Shown piece by piece: positions 11,483 to 21,777 of a stretch of DNA of 51,483 nt. The stretch lies in assembly GCF_000006405.1 (NCBI RefSeq), contig NW_003216498.1:649720-701202 (forward strand), in the 5' to 3' direction. The position numbers and the translations under genes are program-made. Every line of letters starts with the position of its first letter. Positions within the stretch are counted from its first letter, which is position 1. Under the pieces are notes generated by a model. It was not told where the DNA came from, did no database searches, and saw nothing but the letters and a program-made list of their open reading frames with translations. Source of the DNA: Perkinsus marinus ATCC 50983. Lineage: Eukaryota; Perkinsozoa; Perkinsida; Perkinsidae.

Positions 11483-12744
11483 TATATTCTACCGGTCGGT
11501 AGTTAAAACTGGACAAGCTAGAGGAGGATCATACTGAACTAGTGAGGACACTTCGAACACGGCTACGAGATAGACTGAGAGAACATGCTGGTAAACCTCA
11601 TGGCTGAGTACACAGCAAATACGTCGTAATCAGTGTCGTTAAAACTCAGGCTGCTCGAAAACCCCCAGCGACGATGAAATACAGTACACGGCGTCAATTT
11701 ATGCAGGGCTTTAGCACTGAAAGGCGGCAAACAGGAATACGCCAGCACTAAAACTTCTCAGTACAGTTCCTGCAAGGCTGGCACTACAAGTAGACACTAG
11801 TTTCCGACTTCTATCCATACGCCAAGGACCAATTTATGCCAGTCTCACACGGTGGTACGCTCCTGAGTGAGTGTACTCTCAAATTCTCAACATCAATAGA
11901 TCACTAGAGAAATCGAGCGCGAAGAAAGCTACTTGCGATCACACCACCACATCGAAAGCGCGACCGAAACTGCTGGGCGAGCGAGGACTGCCAGGAGCTC
12001 TCGTGTGCATGACGGTACTCCGTCCACACCAACGTTGAGCAAATCTCTCTCTTGGGAGGTATTTTCCCTAATCGCATTAGCGTAGTTGGCGGAAGGGCAC
12101 AAGCACTGCGATCAACAACGAATAGGTCCTCCATCAGGCCTTTTCCTCGTCCCCACGCTGGCTAACCTCTTCAGCACGACGATGAGCTTAAAATGAAGAT
12201 ACTCATTGATAGGACAGCGCCAATTACCGATGCTTTCCAAAGGATACCACACGGTCAGGACGTATTCCCGTAATAGGCTATGGCACCAAGCAGGCAGATA
12301 GCACATAAACTGCCATCCAATAGGACTAGCAGCACAAAGCACATTCAATGATCATCAGAACGCTCGATATTGTAATGACTTCCCTCGCTACTTACAGGAG
12401 CTAGAGTCCTAGTCGAAACCCCTAGCGTACGCCATAAATGTTCTATGACTAAGAATGAAATCTTGCAATCTTGCTGTTCCTCAACGATAAGCCGCGACGC
12501 TTGCCCTCGGCGGCGGCTACCCTAGCATCACCGTACCTTGAAGCACTTCTATCAACGGCCTTACTCCTTACCACCAGCTAACGTATCACACCAAAGGGTA
12601 ATTTTGAACAACCGACAAGGCAATCATCTGTGTGCCAGAGGGGGCTTCTCTCCAGGCACTAGCCAGCCTTAGTGAGCTCGTGAGTGGTGCATGTCTCTTC
12701 CCTCTCTGATTTCCTTCATCACTCAGCGATTTTATCGTTGTAAA
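11483..12744. other. Upstream region of Sec16; possible unrecognised minus-strand exons
   Basis: Two minus-strand open stretches, 12348-12112 and 12134-11904, have mixed composition and overlap in different frames. They may be exons of a gene I do not recognise, but no splice pair joins them cleanly. The remainder, including the divergent promoter area between 11483 and 12690, shows nothing I can name. Confidence 0.3.
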
Positions 12745-15700
12745 ATGTCATCCCAACCACCACGTATCGGTGGTGGTCTTTTTTCGAAGCCTCGGCCGGA
12801 TCCACGGAAGGCTGGTGAGAGTAGCAGATCTCAGGGAGATACCAAAGAAGTACTGAGCAAAACTCCCTTAGGTGTGTTGATTGTGTACTCAATTCAGGCA
12901 TCAAACTCGGCCGCCTCTATATCGCTGCCCAAGACTGCTTCTCCACAGGCAATGGAAACGGCCGATTCGCTGTTCTCACCCCCTGGCTCAAGCTCCGTCC
13001 CCGGCATTTTTGGGTCCAGCCACGGTAGTGATGGTACAGCGGAAGGAAGTGTCGAGACGAATCCGCCCCCGCCACCACCTCCTCCTCCACCACCGGTGGG
13101 AGAAGTCTCGCATGCGGCCCGTAGTGATGAGAAGTCCTCCCAGGCCTCTGAGACTGTCGAGATCAGCTCCACGGAAAAGCGTGAAGCATCGGCAGCAGCT
13201 GATTCGGTATTGAAGGCGCTGCGGTCGGTTATTGATAGCGGAGATGAGTCCACTCGGGAGCAGCAGGCGACTGAAGCCACCAACGTGGCCACGCCCAGCG
13301 GCGAAGTGAAAGTACAGTCCAGTGGTACTCCATCCCGATATGTGTCCTCTCATAAAACGCCCAAGGCGATCAACGCTAGTTCTAATCCTTTTGGGGTAGT
13401 CTCCCAGACGGGGAAGGTGCCCTCTCCACGGGCCACGGCGTCGAGATACGTGAATCCCTTCCCGCCCGAGATCCGTGTCACCAGCGAGAAGGAGGTTGGC
13501 AGCAAAGAGTTACAAGTTGAGACTGGTGGTCACATGAAGCACCCATCCCAGCGGCACATACCTGAAGAAGTGCAGGCCTCATCTGACCCTTTCGGGACCA
13601 TACCCCGACCGAGGACGGAATCAGGGTCCCTGATGAGCCCGGGCTTAACCTCCCCTAGGTATGTGAACCCGTTCCCCGAAGCCATGCACAAGCCATTGGG
13701 GTCCCCTCAGTCGGGTATAGTCATGCCCACTACCTCTGCCCCTGGAGAGGGTGAATATCAACCGAGGCAAGCTCTAGATGCCAAGGCACTCTTTTCGGAG
13801 GATGATTGGACCTCCTTCATACCGGCCGGGGGTGACCGGAAGGAGGCGGAGGAGCGTCCCGCAGTGCCTTGGGACGATAATGATGGAGTGGAGGAGGTCG
13901 AGGTCTTGAGAGAACTGAAGTCGGGAGATCATAGTGGCCACAGCTCGGTGGAGCAGGCGCCCTCAGCTGATCTGGTCGAGGCTCCAGTGGGGTCCAAAGC
14001 AAAGGAGCCTTCGAAACCGGCAGTGGGGACCGAAGTAGAGGAGGAGCCCTCGGTACCGGCAGCGGGGACTAAGGCAGAGGAGCCCTCGGTACCGGCAGCG
14101 GGGACCAAGGCAGAGGAGCCCTCGGTACCGGCAGCGGGGACCAAGGCAGAGGAGCCCTCGGTACCGGCGGGGGCCAAGGCAGAGGAGCCATCGGCACCGG
14201 CAGCGGGGACCAAGGCAGAGGAGCCCTCGGTACCGGCAGTGGGGACCAAGGTTGTAGAGGAGCCCTCGAGGCCGGCTTTAGAGAAGGAGTTCGTGGTACC
14301 GGCAGCGGGGAGTGGAGTTGAGGAGGAGCCCTTAGTATCGGCAGCCAAAGTAGAAGCCCAGTCATCAGTGATGGAATCCGAGGTGGTAGAGGAGCAGGAG
14401 CAGCCATCAATACTGGTAGCGGGGGAATCGAAAGCAGAGAGGCAGCAGCCATCGGCAGTCGTGGCGAATGTAGTAGGAGAGCTACACTCATCACCAGCGG
14501 CAGCCGGCAGAGTACCGGAGGGCCCGTCAGTGCCCTCTAGAGGAGACTACCAGAAGCCGTCGCCGGACCCGGCTCTTCCGAGCAGCGTGCCTACAGCGGC
14601 ATCACTCTTCGAAGACTCCACCTCCCCCATCGACTTCGTGGCCAGTAATCGGCCCTCGGCGGTCAGCTTCAGCTCCCTTGTCCATAGTAGGGAAGAGCCG
14701 TCCGGGGCATCCGCCAGTCCGAAGGAGGAGAGCGAGGTTGTGACTGCACCGTCGGCAGTTGAAGATACGCAGCCCTCGACAGTGCAGAGGTCTCAGCCCT
14801 CCGCCCCCTCTGTGCCTGGGGTGGTCTTTGGCTTCGGTGGTAGCGTTTTCGAGGTGTCGGGGGAAAGGGTAGAGAGTAAGCCCCTCCCAGCTGAGGTTGT
14901 TGAGGAAATCCGTTCGTATCCGGGCCCTTTCACGAGGTCTACCCCGAAGGCTGTGGTGCAGCAGTACTGTGAGGAGATGCTCCACGGTAGTAGTGGAGAC
15001 GAGGAGATCCTATGGAAGCTGCTGGCGGCCCTCGCGAGGGAGGACACCAGCTCTGCTAACTGGCAGGAGAAAGTCCAAAGTTCCCTGCTTGGGGCATACT
15101 ACGATGGGGCAGATTCTCTGGTGAGGCTGTGCTGGGCAGCGACTGATGAAGGGAAGTTGGACGACTTCGTGAGGAGCGAGACTGAGGATATTGACTGGGC
15201 CTCTGTATTGGCTTTGGCCTCGATGCAAGGGTCGGACAAATTTCGCCATTTTATGTCAGTTTTCGGTGAGAGGGGTATTGCGACTGCTCACAGCGACGCC
15301 AGAGGGAGCCCAGCACGGCCGATATTGCAGCTGTTGCTACAGTCTTTCACAGGGCAGGGCCCTCTGAACGACGAGGTGGTAGCGGAAAGCCTCGACTTAT
15401 GGCCACTAGCAGCGGTCCTCTGCCTCCGGATGGCCGCCACTGACCGAGCCGTTGTGGCCCTTCGTAGACTGGCAGATGCCCTTATGCACGCAGGGAGGGT
15501 GCCAGCGGCCGATGTGTGCTATACTCTGGGCAAATTAGCTAGCGGAGCGAAGCAGATGTTTGACCCTGTTGATGACCCTAATGCCCTTATGAGTATGTTG
15601 TTGGTGGACCCTAGGGATATCTCGAAGCTTAGCCGCATCCTGCAGCCTCGAGCGCTGCATGCTTCAGAGGTGTTGGAGTACGTCGGCCCAGCTGTAGTGG

Positions 15701-17134
15701 AGCCCTCGTTGATCCCCTTCAAGTTCGTCTATGCCCAGCGGCTTGCGGAGTGCGGCCTCCTGGACCAAGCATCGGCCTATTGTCGAGAGGTCTACCAGTA
15801 CATGGGCGACCAGCCTAGTGGGAGGTACTCCCAGCAGTTGAGAAGTCTCGTTGGGGACTTTGGAAGGAGGCTGACCATGCACAGAAGATACGTCACGGAG
15901 GCGGAGCTGTGCACGTCGGACTACAAGTTGGACGAGTCTGATAGTCGTGGGATTTGGGGTGGCCTCAAGTCCCTGGCCGGAGCCTCTATGCAGACCACAC
16001 CAGAAAGCACTTGGGCTAAGGTACTTACCTCGGGACTGTTCGTGTATGTTCTGACTGTCTCCATTTCAGCCTCAAACAGCCCCTCTCAAGCAGCCGGCTG
16101 TACCTCCTCGTCATGATCATCAGCGGTCAGCTGGTACGGTCCCTCCCCCACTACAGGTGCCAACCACGGCCCAGCCTCCCATCACGCAGCCGAGTCCTGC
16201 CCCCGAGGTGGCTATTACCCAGGATGCTGAGGCTAACCCTTTCGCCCAGCCCACAGTGTCGCCTCCTCGACACCAACAACAGCAGCAGCAACCGCATCGA
16301 GGCCAGTGGTCTGAAGCTCCTCGTACAGTATCTTCTGCTCCTACAGGTGTGCCTCGTCCGACTCACGCTCGAGAGGGGTCCTTGCCTGGATCGGGGAGCC
16401 TGATGTCCCCCGTTGCTACTCACGCTACTCCTACTGGCTTCAATAACGGTCCGACGGTGGGGGCAGTCCCATCGAACCCCGCGACCAAGACGATGGCGAC
16501 TGGCCCCTCCTATCCTCCTCATCATCGGCAAGGATCTGTAGTCTCTCCCCTCTCGGGCCGGGCACAGCGGCTGCCCAGTGGTGCCTTCTCTAATGCGGGT
16601 TTGGTGAGCCCACCAGCACCTATGGATGGCCAACAGCCGGGCTTCTTCAATACTCAACAGCAGCAGCAGCAGCAGCAGTACGGCTACGGTGACTCTATGC
16701 CGCCTCCAGGGGGAAGGCCTCCGCTAATTCCACCGAACCAGCAATGGGGCTCGAGGCCGCGGGTTCAAACCCCGGATAGGACATCTAATGGTCGTGGCGA
16801 CCACTCTGATGCATTGGAGTCGGCGGGGAAGTATCTTGGCGGCTTGTTGGGTGGGTTAAAGTCAGCAGTGGCGGGGATATCCGAGTCGCTAGCGGGCCCT
16901 ACCCAACCCGAAGGAGACCCCTACGCCTTAGGAGAAGAGAACACCTTCTATTATGATGAAGTTCGGAAAGAATGGCGACAACGAGGTCAACCCGAAGGTC
17001 AACTTTCTCCTACTGGAACGGCTGCTCCTCCTCCCCCGGCAGCCCCTCTGGCGCCCCCTCCTACGGGGTATGCGCCGACCCAGCGGAAGCAGTATACTCG
17101 TGGGAACTATGTTGATATCATGCGCTTTGGTTGA
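12745..17134 (+). CDS. SEC16: Sec16, COPII scaffold of ER exit sites
   Basis: Sec16 organises ER exit sites and recruits COPII coat parts. The long N-terminal half (to about 14880) is low-complexity: a proline run near 13063-13100 and Glu/Pro/Ala repeats. The conserved central domain lies at about 14890-15880, with SYPGPF, WPLAAVLCLRMAATDRAV, ADVCYTLGKLA and PFKFVYAQRLAECGLLDQA, the helical ACE1 fold that binds Sec13. Intron 16021-16069 joins the Gln/Pro-rich C-terminal part, which ends with ENTFYYDEVRKEW and RGNYVDIMRFG, the typical Sec16 tail. A 48-nt in-frame stretch at 12850-12897 has intron borders and is probably spliced. The Met at 12745 (SSQPPRIGGGLF) is preferred; an in-frame Met at 12691 also exists. 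About 1,430 residues. Confidence 0.9.
14038..14262 (+). repeat. 36-bp in-frame tandem repeat in Sec16
   Basis: About six units coding for EEPSVPAAGTKA, most nearly identical and one shortened. The units keep the reading frame, so they vary protein length without breaking it. More diverged Glu/Pro/Ala units continue downstream. Confidence 0.85.
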
Positions 17135-17316
17135 GTCCTATTGCTGTAGGCCACAATATGTTGCCTAGTCTTTTACTCGCTGCTGCTGCTGCTACATTGG
17201 ACTACTCTGAAGTCGTCTGTCCCTACTGGGGGGCGGCCATAGTAAATTTGATACCATTGCATAGGAGTTGGGTTGGTATAGTTATGGGAGGAGGGTGCTG
17301 TGAGTTCACTTCACTC

Positions 17317-20300
17317 ATGGACCTATTTCGGAAGATCAACGACATACTAGAGGCGGCTGATGCTGAGGAGGCCGAGAGGAGAAGCCCTACAGGAGCTGCC
17401 AGCAGCGATGACAATCGGGTACTACAGCTACCGACGACGTACACGATCAGTGGTTCTCAGGATTTCAATAGAGGCCGTTCGGTGCATCCGAGGGCGAGTG
17501 GCGAGGTTAGGTCAGATAGTGGAATGAGTTGGGCTGCTGCAGCGGCTGGGGGGTCCTCCTGGGTTAAGGGCCTCTCCAATCGAGCTAGTGCGGCCCTACA
17601 GAACATCGCAACTCCCCCACGAGGTCCTCCTACGTCGACGGAGCATGTATCTCTCGGGGCTTACCGACGATCGTCTCCCGAGCCCTCAAGGGTGGTACCT
17701 GACGATCTCTTCGGAGGAGGGGCGGCAGGGGATGCTAATGACGACCTGCTGGTATGGGAGAGCGAGGCGGCGACCTCAACGTGGAAGCCGAGGGGTCAGC
17801 AACTGGCAGGGGGGCCCTTCCCCAGTCCTCCCACTGCTATCACCCCGAGCGATGTTTTCAGTGATGCCACCGCCAAGGCTGGTAGAGCTATATCGGAGGA
17901 AGAGGAGGGGAGTGATGAGGGCTCGGCGGGGGTCAAGGAGGAACCATTACCACCACCACAGGCTCCTTCTGGGGAAGCATTGCCGCTACCAGGAGCTCCT
18001 ACTAAGGAAGCATTACCGTCACCACAGACTCCTACTGAGGAAGCATTACCGTCACCACAGACTCCTACTGAGGAAGCATTACCGTCACCACAGACTCCTA
18101 CTGAGGAAGCATTACCGTCACCACAGACTCCTACTGAGGGAGCATTACCGTCACCACAGACTCCTACTGAGGAAGCATTACCGTCACCACAGACTCCTAC
18201 TGAGGAAGCATTACCGTCACCACAGACTCCTACTGAGGGAGCATTACCGTCACCACAGACTCCTACTGAGGAAGCATTACCGTCACCACAGACTCCTACT
18301 GAGCGGCCACTACCGCCATCACAGGCTCCCACTGGGAAACTATCATCGTCCCGAGAAGCTCCTATTGAGGAACCATTGCTGTCACTAGAAGTTGCTACTG
18401 GAGAACCATTGCTGTCACCAGAAGTTGCTACTAGGGAACCGTTACCATCACTACAGGTTCCAACTGAGGAGACACCACCGCCACCACAGGCTCTCACTGA
18501 TCAGCCACCACCGCCACCACAAGATCTCACTGGGGAACCATTGCCGTCGCGAGAAGCTCCCACTGAGGAACCATTACCGTCACCAAGGACTGACACTGAG
18601 AAACCATTACCACCACTACAGGTTCCCACTGGGGAACTTTTATCGTCACCAGAGGCTCCCACTGAGGAACCCCTACCGCCACCACAGGCTCCCACTATGC
18701 CATCGACTCTGTTATCGGGGCAGGCCATGGACACATCTCAATCTGAGGCTAGCGGCAACCCTCCTCATGCCGAGTTGCTGGAGGATGGTGAATCTACGAT
18801 GGCTGCCGGTAATGACGTGCTCGTAGAGGAGGAGGAGGAGGAGGAGGAAGCTTCCCGTCCTGCCTCAGTCGGTGGTGGCGAGACGACAGTACAGGCTGAT
18901 GACGGACGTAGGGTGGTTACATCCAGTCCGCATTACCATGAGGTGGGGGAAGAAGGAGGAGGAGGAGGCGAGTCACCTCTGCCTCCCCCAGCAATACCCG
19001 ACACCACCGACGAGAGCCTTTCTCTATCTACTACTCCTCGGTTGTCGGAGACCTCTAAGGAAAGGGCTGATAGTAGCAATGGTGGCAGTAGCGGCTCAGC
19101 AGCCTCATCACCACACGCCGGGGATACGGAAGGCAGTCGAGCTGGTAGGCCGCGTTATAGGCTCAGTTGGGATAGTCTCTGTCAGTCGTTGTGGAGGGGA
19201 GTGGCGGCTCCTCTGGGGAGTCGGGTAGTAGTAGGGTGGTAGTGGAACCCAACGCGAGGATGTTAGTGGAGAAGGCCGAGGTAGTGCCGCTTCGCTCCGC
19301 TGTTGGCGATGGCATTTTTCGCAGAGACTCGAGACGTTGCTGTTGGAATCATCATCGAAAGTCGGTGACCTTGAGAAGGCTCTCGAATTGAAAGAAGAGG
19401 AGCTGCGGGATATGCAGCGGACATACTCAGAGGAGATTGCGAAGGCGGTGGGCCGCGGGGACGGGTGAGCTCATTCTGCCGACTCGCGAGATGCCGGCAT
19501 GAGTGGTGTATTAGGTCGTTGCAGAGTCTCCGTAGAGAAATGCAGAAATTACGGCAGAGATGTGCTGATCTTCAGGAGGAGGTAAGGGAGCATAAGAAGG
19601 GGTCGGAGAGGGACGTGGAGGCGGCCAGGCAGGAGATGGAGGGGGAGGTAGTGGAGGGGGAGTAGGCCTGTTGCGGACGGCTGTGGGCTCTCAGTTGGCG
19701 CTGTTGTTGGGCCAGAAGGAGTCGTCTATTGCGGATCTCAAGGCGAAGTTAGCGGCTGAGAGGAGCCGCTCGTCTCAGCTTGAAAAAGATCTTACTACCA
19801 CCTGTATGCAGCTTAAAGAGAAGTGAGAGGAAGCTACTGTACATGGTAGAGTCCCATTGGGTACAGGGACGCCTCGTCTACCACTGAGCTCACTACCCTT
19901 CGTCGACAGCTCCACGACTACTCCCAGAGCAATACTGAGTTGAAGAACGCGTAGGAACACTCAGTATTGAATTCATCCTAGCATTGTGTGGGTTGTAGAT
20001 ACGCTAACGCCAACGCAGAGGTGGAGAGGATGTCGTCCGCGATGGCCAGTGGTGGGAGGCGAACTGAGGAGCTGGAGAAGGCGGTGGCGGCTGCAGAACT
20101 GAGGGCCGAGGTAGGACTCTCTTTTCAAGTCTCGCCGACCCTTGCTCTCATTCCTAGAATGCTTCTACCGAATCTGCCAAGCTCGCCCAGCAAGTGTTTG
20201 AGTTGCAGTCAAACCTTCACGAGAAGGACCTGGCAGCGTCAACATCAGAGGCGATCGAGTCGGCCAAGAGAAGGGTAACTGAGCTGGAGGTAGGAGGGAC

Positions 20301-21408
20301 CGGTGGCGGCATCTCTGGACGACGCTCGATGGGTCAGGACACTCTGAGGAAGAGAGAGCAGAGGATTGAGGAGGTAGAGGATGAGCTGCGGCAGACCAAG
20401 GCTTGGGCGGAGAGCGATAAGGAGAGGTAGGCCCTTGTGGGCCAGTAGGGGGAAGTATGCACATGATCAACTACATGTGTTGGTGATAGTATGAAAATTC
20501 TGGGAGGGAATTTTGGAGGGTTCTTGTTGGTTTCTGTCTACTACCAGAATTTGTATGTAAACTCCCGAGCTCAGCTGAGAGAAGCGAACATATATTCCTA
20601 CTCCAACACTGAGTGTGATCGGGCGGAAGGTATTTCTCAGGTTCACCACTCGTATATCAGGATTGGAGTCGGACCTAGCCTCAGCCAGAACTGCTTTAGA
20701 GCAGCAGTCGTCATCACCTCCTACTACTGACTTACAGGTTGGTGCTGGCTGGGGTGGTTGGCCGTTGAATTCGTTGCCCTCAGGAAACTATAACACGTCT
20801 ACAGAAGGGTATGACTCAGGCGGCCCAGGGTCACATGCGGGAAGTGGAAGTCCTCCAGAGACGGTAGGGCTGCCCGTGCCGCCTTCTCCTCCTTGTTGAT
20901 AATGTGCTCTCCCCGTAGGATATCTGAGAAGGATCGGCGTATTGAGGCTCTGGTGTGCGAGGTTAACACCTACCGTAATGACCAACAGCAGGAGTCATCA
21001 TCGTATAAGGTGAGGTGGATGCCTCTCGCTTTGGAGGGCTATGGAGTCGTGTTTTAGTCGGGACGTAGCGATATCGAGTTGGGGGAGATGTCCCCTAGTG
21101 GAACTCCGAGAGTGGGCCGGAACAAGCGAATACGAGACGGTGGGCCAGTCGCTGTATATTTGTCGCGCGCCACGAAATTATATGGGTCTCTAGGTATGGT
21201 GGAATTGCGAGCTCATGGGAGATCTCCCATCCTTAAGGTCGTCAATGAGATAGATACAGTTGCCCGAGGAGCGGTTCGGCAGCTCGTACGCTCACCCTTT
21301 GCCCGAGTGCTCCTCCTTCTCTATACTGTAGCGTTACATGTTTGGGTTTTACTCATTCTGCAGTGGTCCCTTCGGGAGAGTCACACCGCTGCAGCTCCCG
21401 AGCAGTAG
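17317..21408 (+). CDS. Tail-anchored golgin (golgin-84/CASP type)
   Basis: Golgins of this type tether vesicles at Golgi membranes. The start at 17317 gives MDLFRKINDILEAADAEEAE; it is in frame with sequence reaching back to 17131, but the short space after Sec16 favours this Met. Exon 1 runs to 19144 and is Pro/Ser/Thr-rich, with a 33-bp repeat. About ten short exons follow, read by splice sites and restored heptads: RLETLLLES, LQSLRREMQKLRQRC, LALLLGQKESSIADLKAKL, LTTLRRQLHDYSQSN, TRISGLESDLASARTAL, KDRRIEALVCEVNTY. The last exon ends in VRSPFARVLLLLYTVALHVW, a single C-terminal membrane anchor like those of golgin-84 and CASP. Intron 20427-20640 (214 nt) is four times the usual size and holds an introner-like element. 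About 1,050 residues. Confidence 0.82.
18007..18303 (+). repeat. 33-bp in-frame minisatellite in the golgin gene, nine units
   Basis: Nine near-identical 33-bp units code for EALPSPQTPTE; two of them differ by one codon change (Glu to Gly). More diverged units extend to about 18700. The regular phase and low divergence point to recent expansion. The antisense strand of the array is also open, which is a composition effect. Confidence 0.95.
20465..20620 (-). mobile_element. Introner-like element, copy 1 (in golgin intron)
   Basis: On the minus strand this ~155-bp block aligns with the two blocks at 22080-22253 and 22809-22985. It shares the head GTTGGAGTAGGAATATATG, a CTCAGCTGAGCT core and the tail TATCACCAACACATG. 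Its ends form an imperfect inverted repeat of about 20 bp, with GATCA at the outer edges. It lies inside intron 20427-20640 and is inverted relative to the host gene. No protein is encoded, so it would be non-autonomous. Confidence 0.75.
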
Positions 21409-21777
21409 TAGTAACATTTTGGAGTCAGTTGTGGTATTGCATATTTCCAAGAGGATTTTATCAGACTTGCTTGAGTGTCGGGTTGAACTACATATCAATA
21501 GGGGTTGTAGGGGGAAGGCTTTGGGAGCTGTCTACCTCGTCGTGATCGATATTGCTACCGAGTAGCAGGGTTACATACAGCAAGGGGATCTATCACGTAA
21601 GGCACATAAGGGGCCTATTAGTAGTAGTGGTTTAAGCAGCTTCGCTCTTCTCCTCAGCCACTAGTGATAATGATCACAATAGAGTAGAATTATGCTTTGA
21701 ACCACCCTAGTTGTGTCCGGAGGAGTTTTATACGCTTCTTCCGTTGGATAGTGTAAGAGCTTTTACCCACCCTTCGA

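Noticed and set aside
13929-14494. Antisense open frames over the Sec16 repeat region
   Set aside because: Same cause: Glu/Pro/Ala repeats are open in other frames. The Sec16 frame continues into a recognisable domain.
17796-18497. 233-codon antisense open frame rich in Gly, Ser and Val
   Set aside because: It is the mirror of the 33-bp in-frame repeat of the golgin gene. Repeats of this composition stay open on both strands, and the golgin frame is supported by flanking exons.
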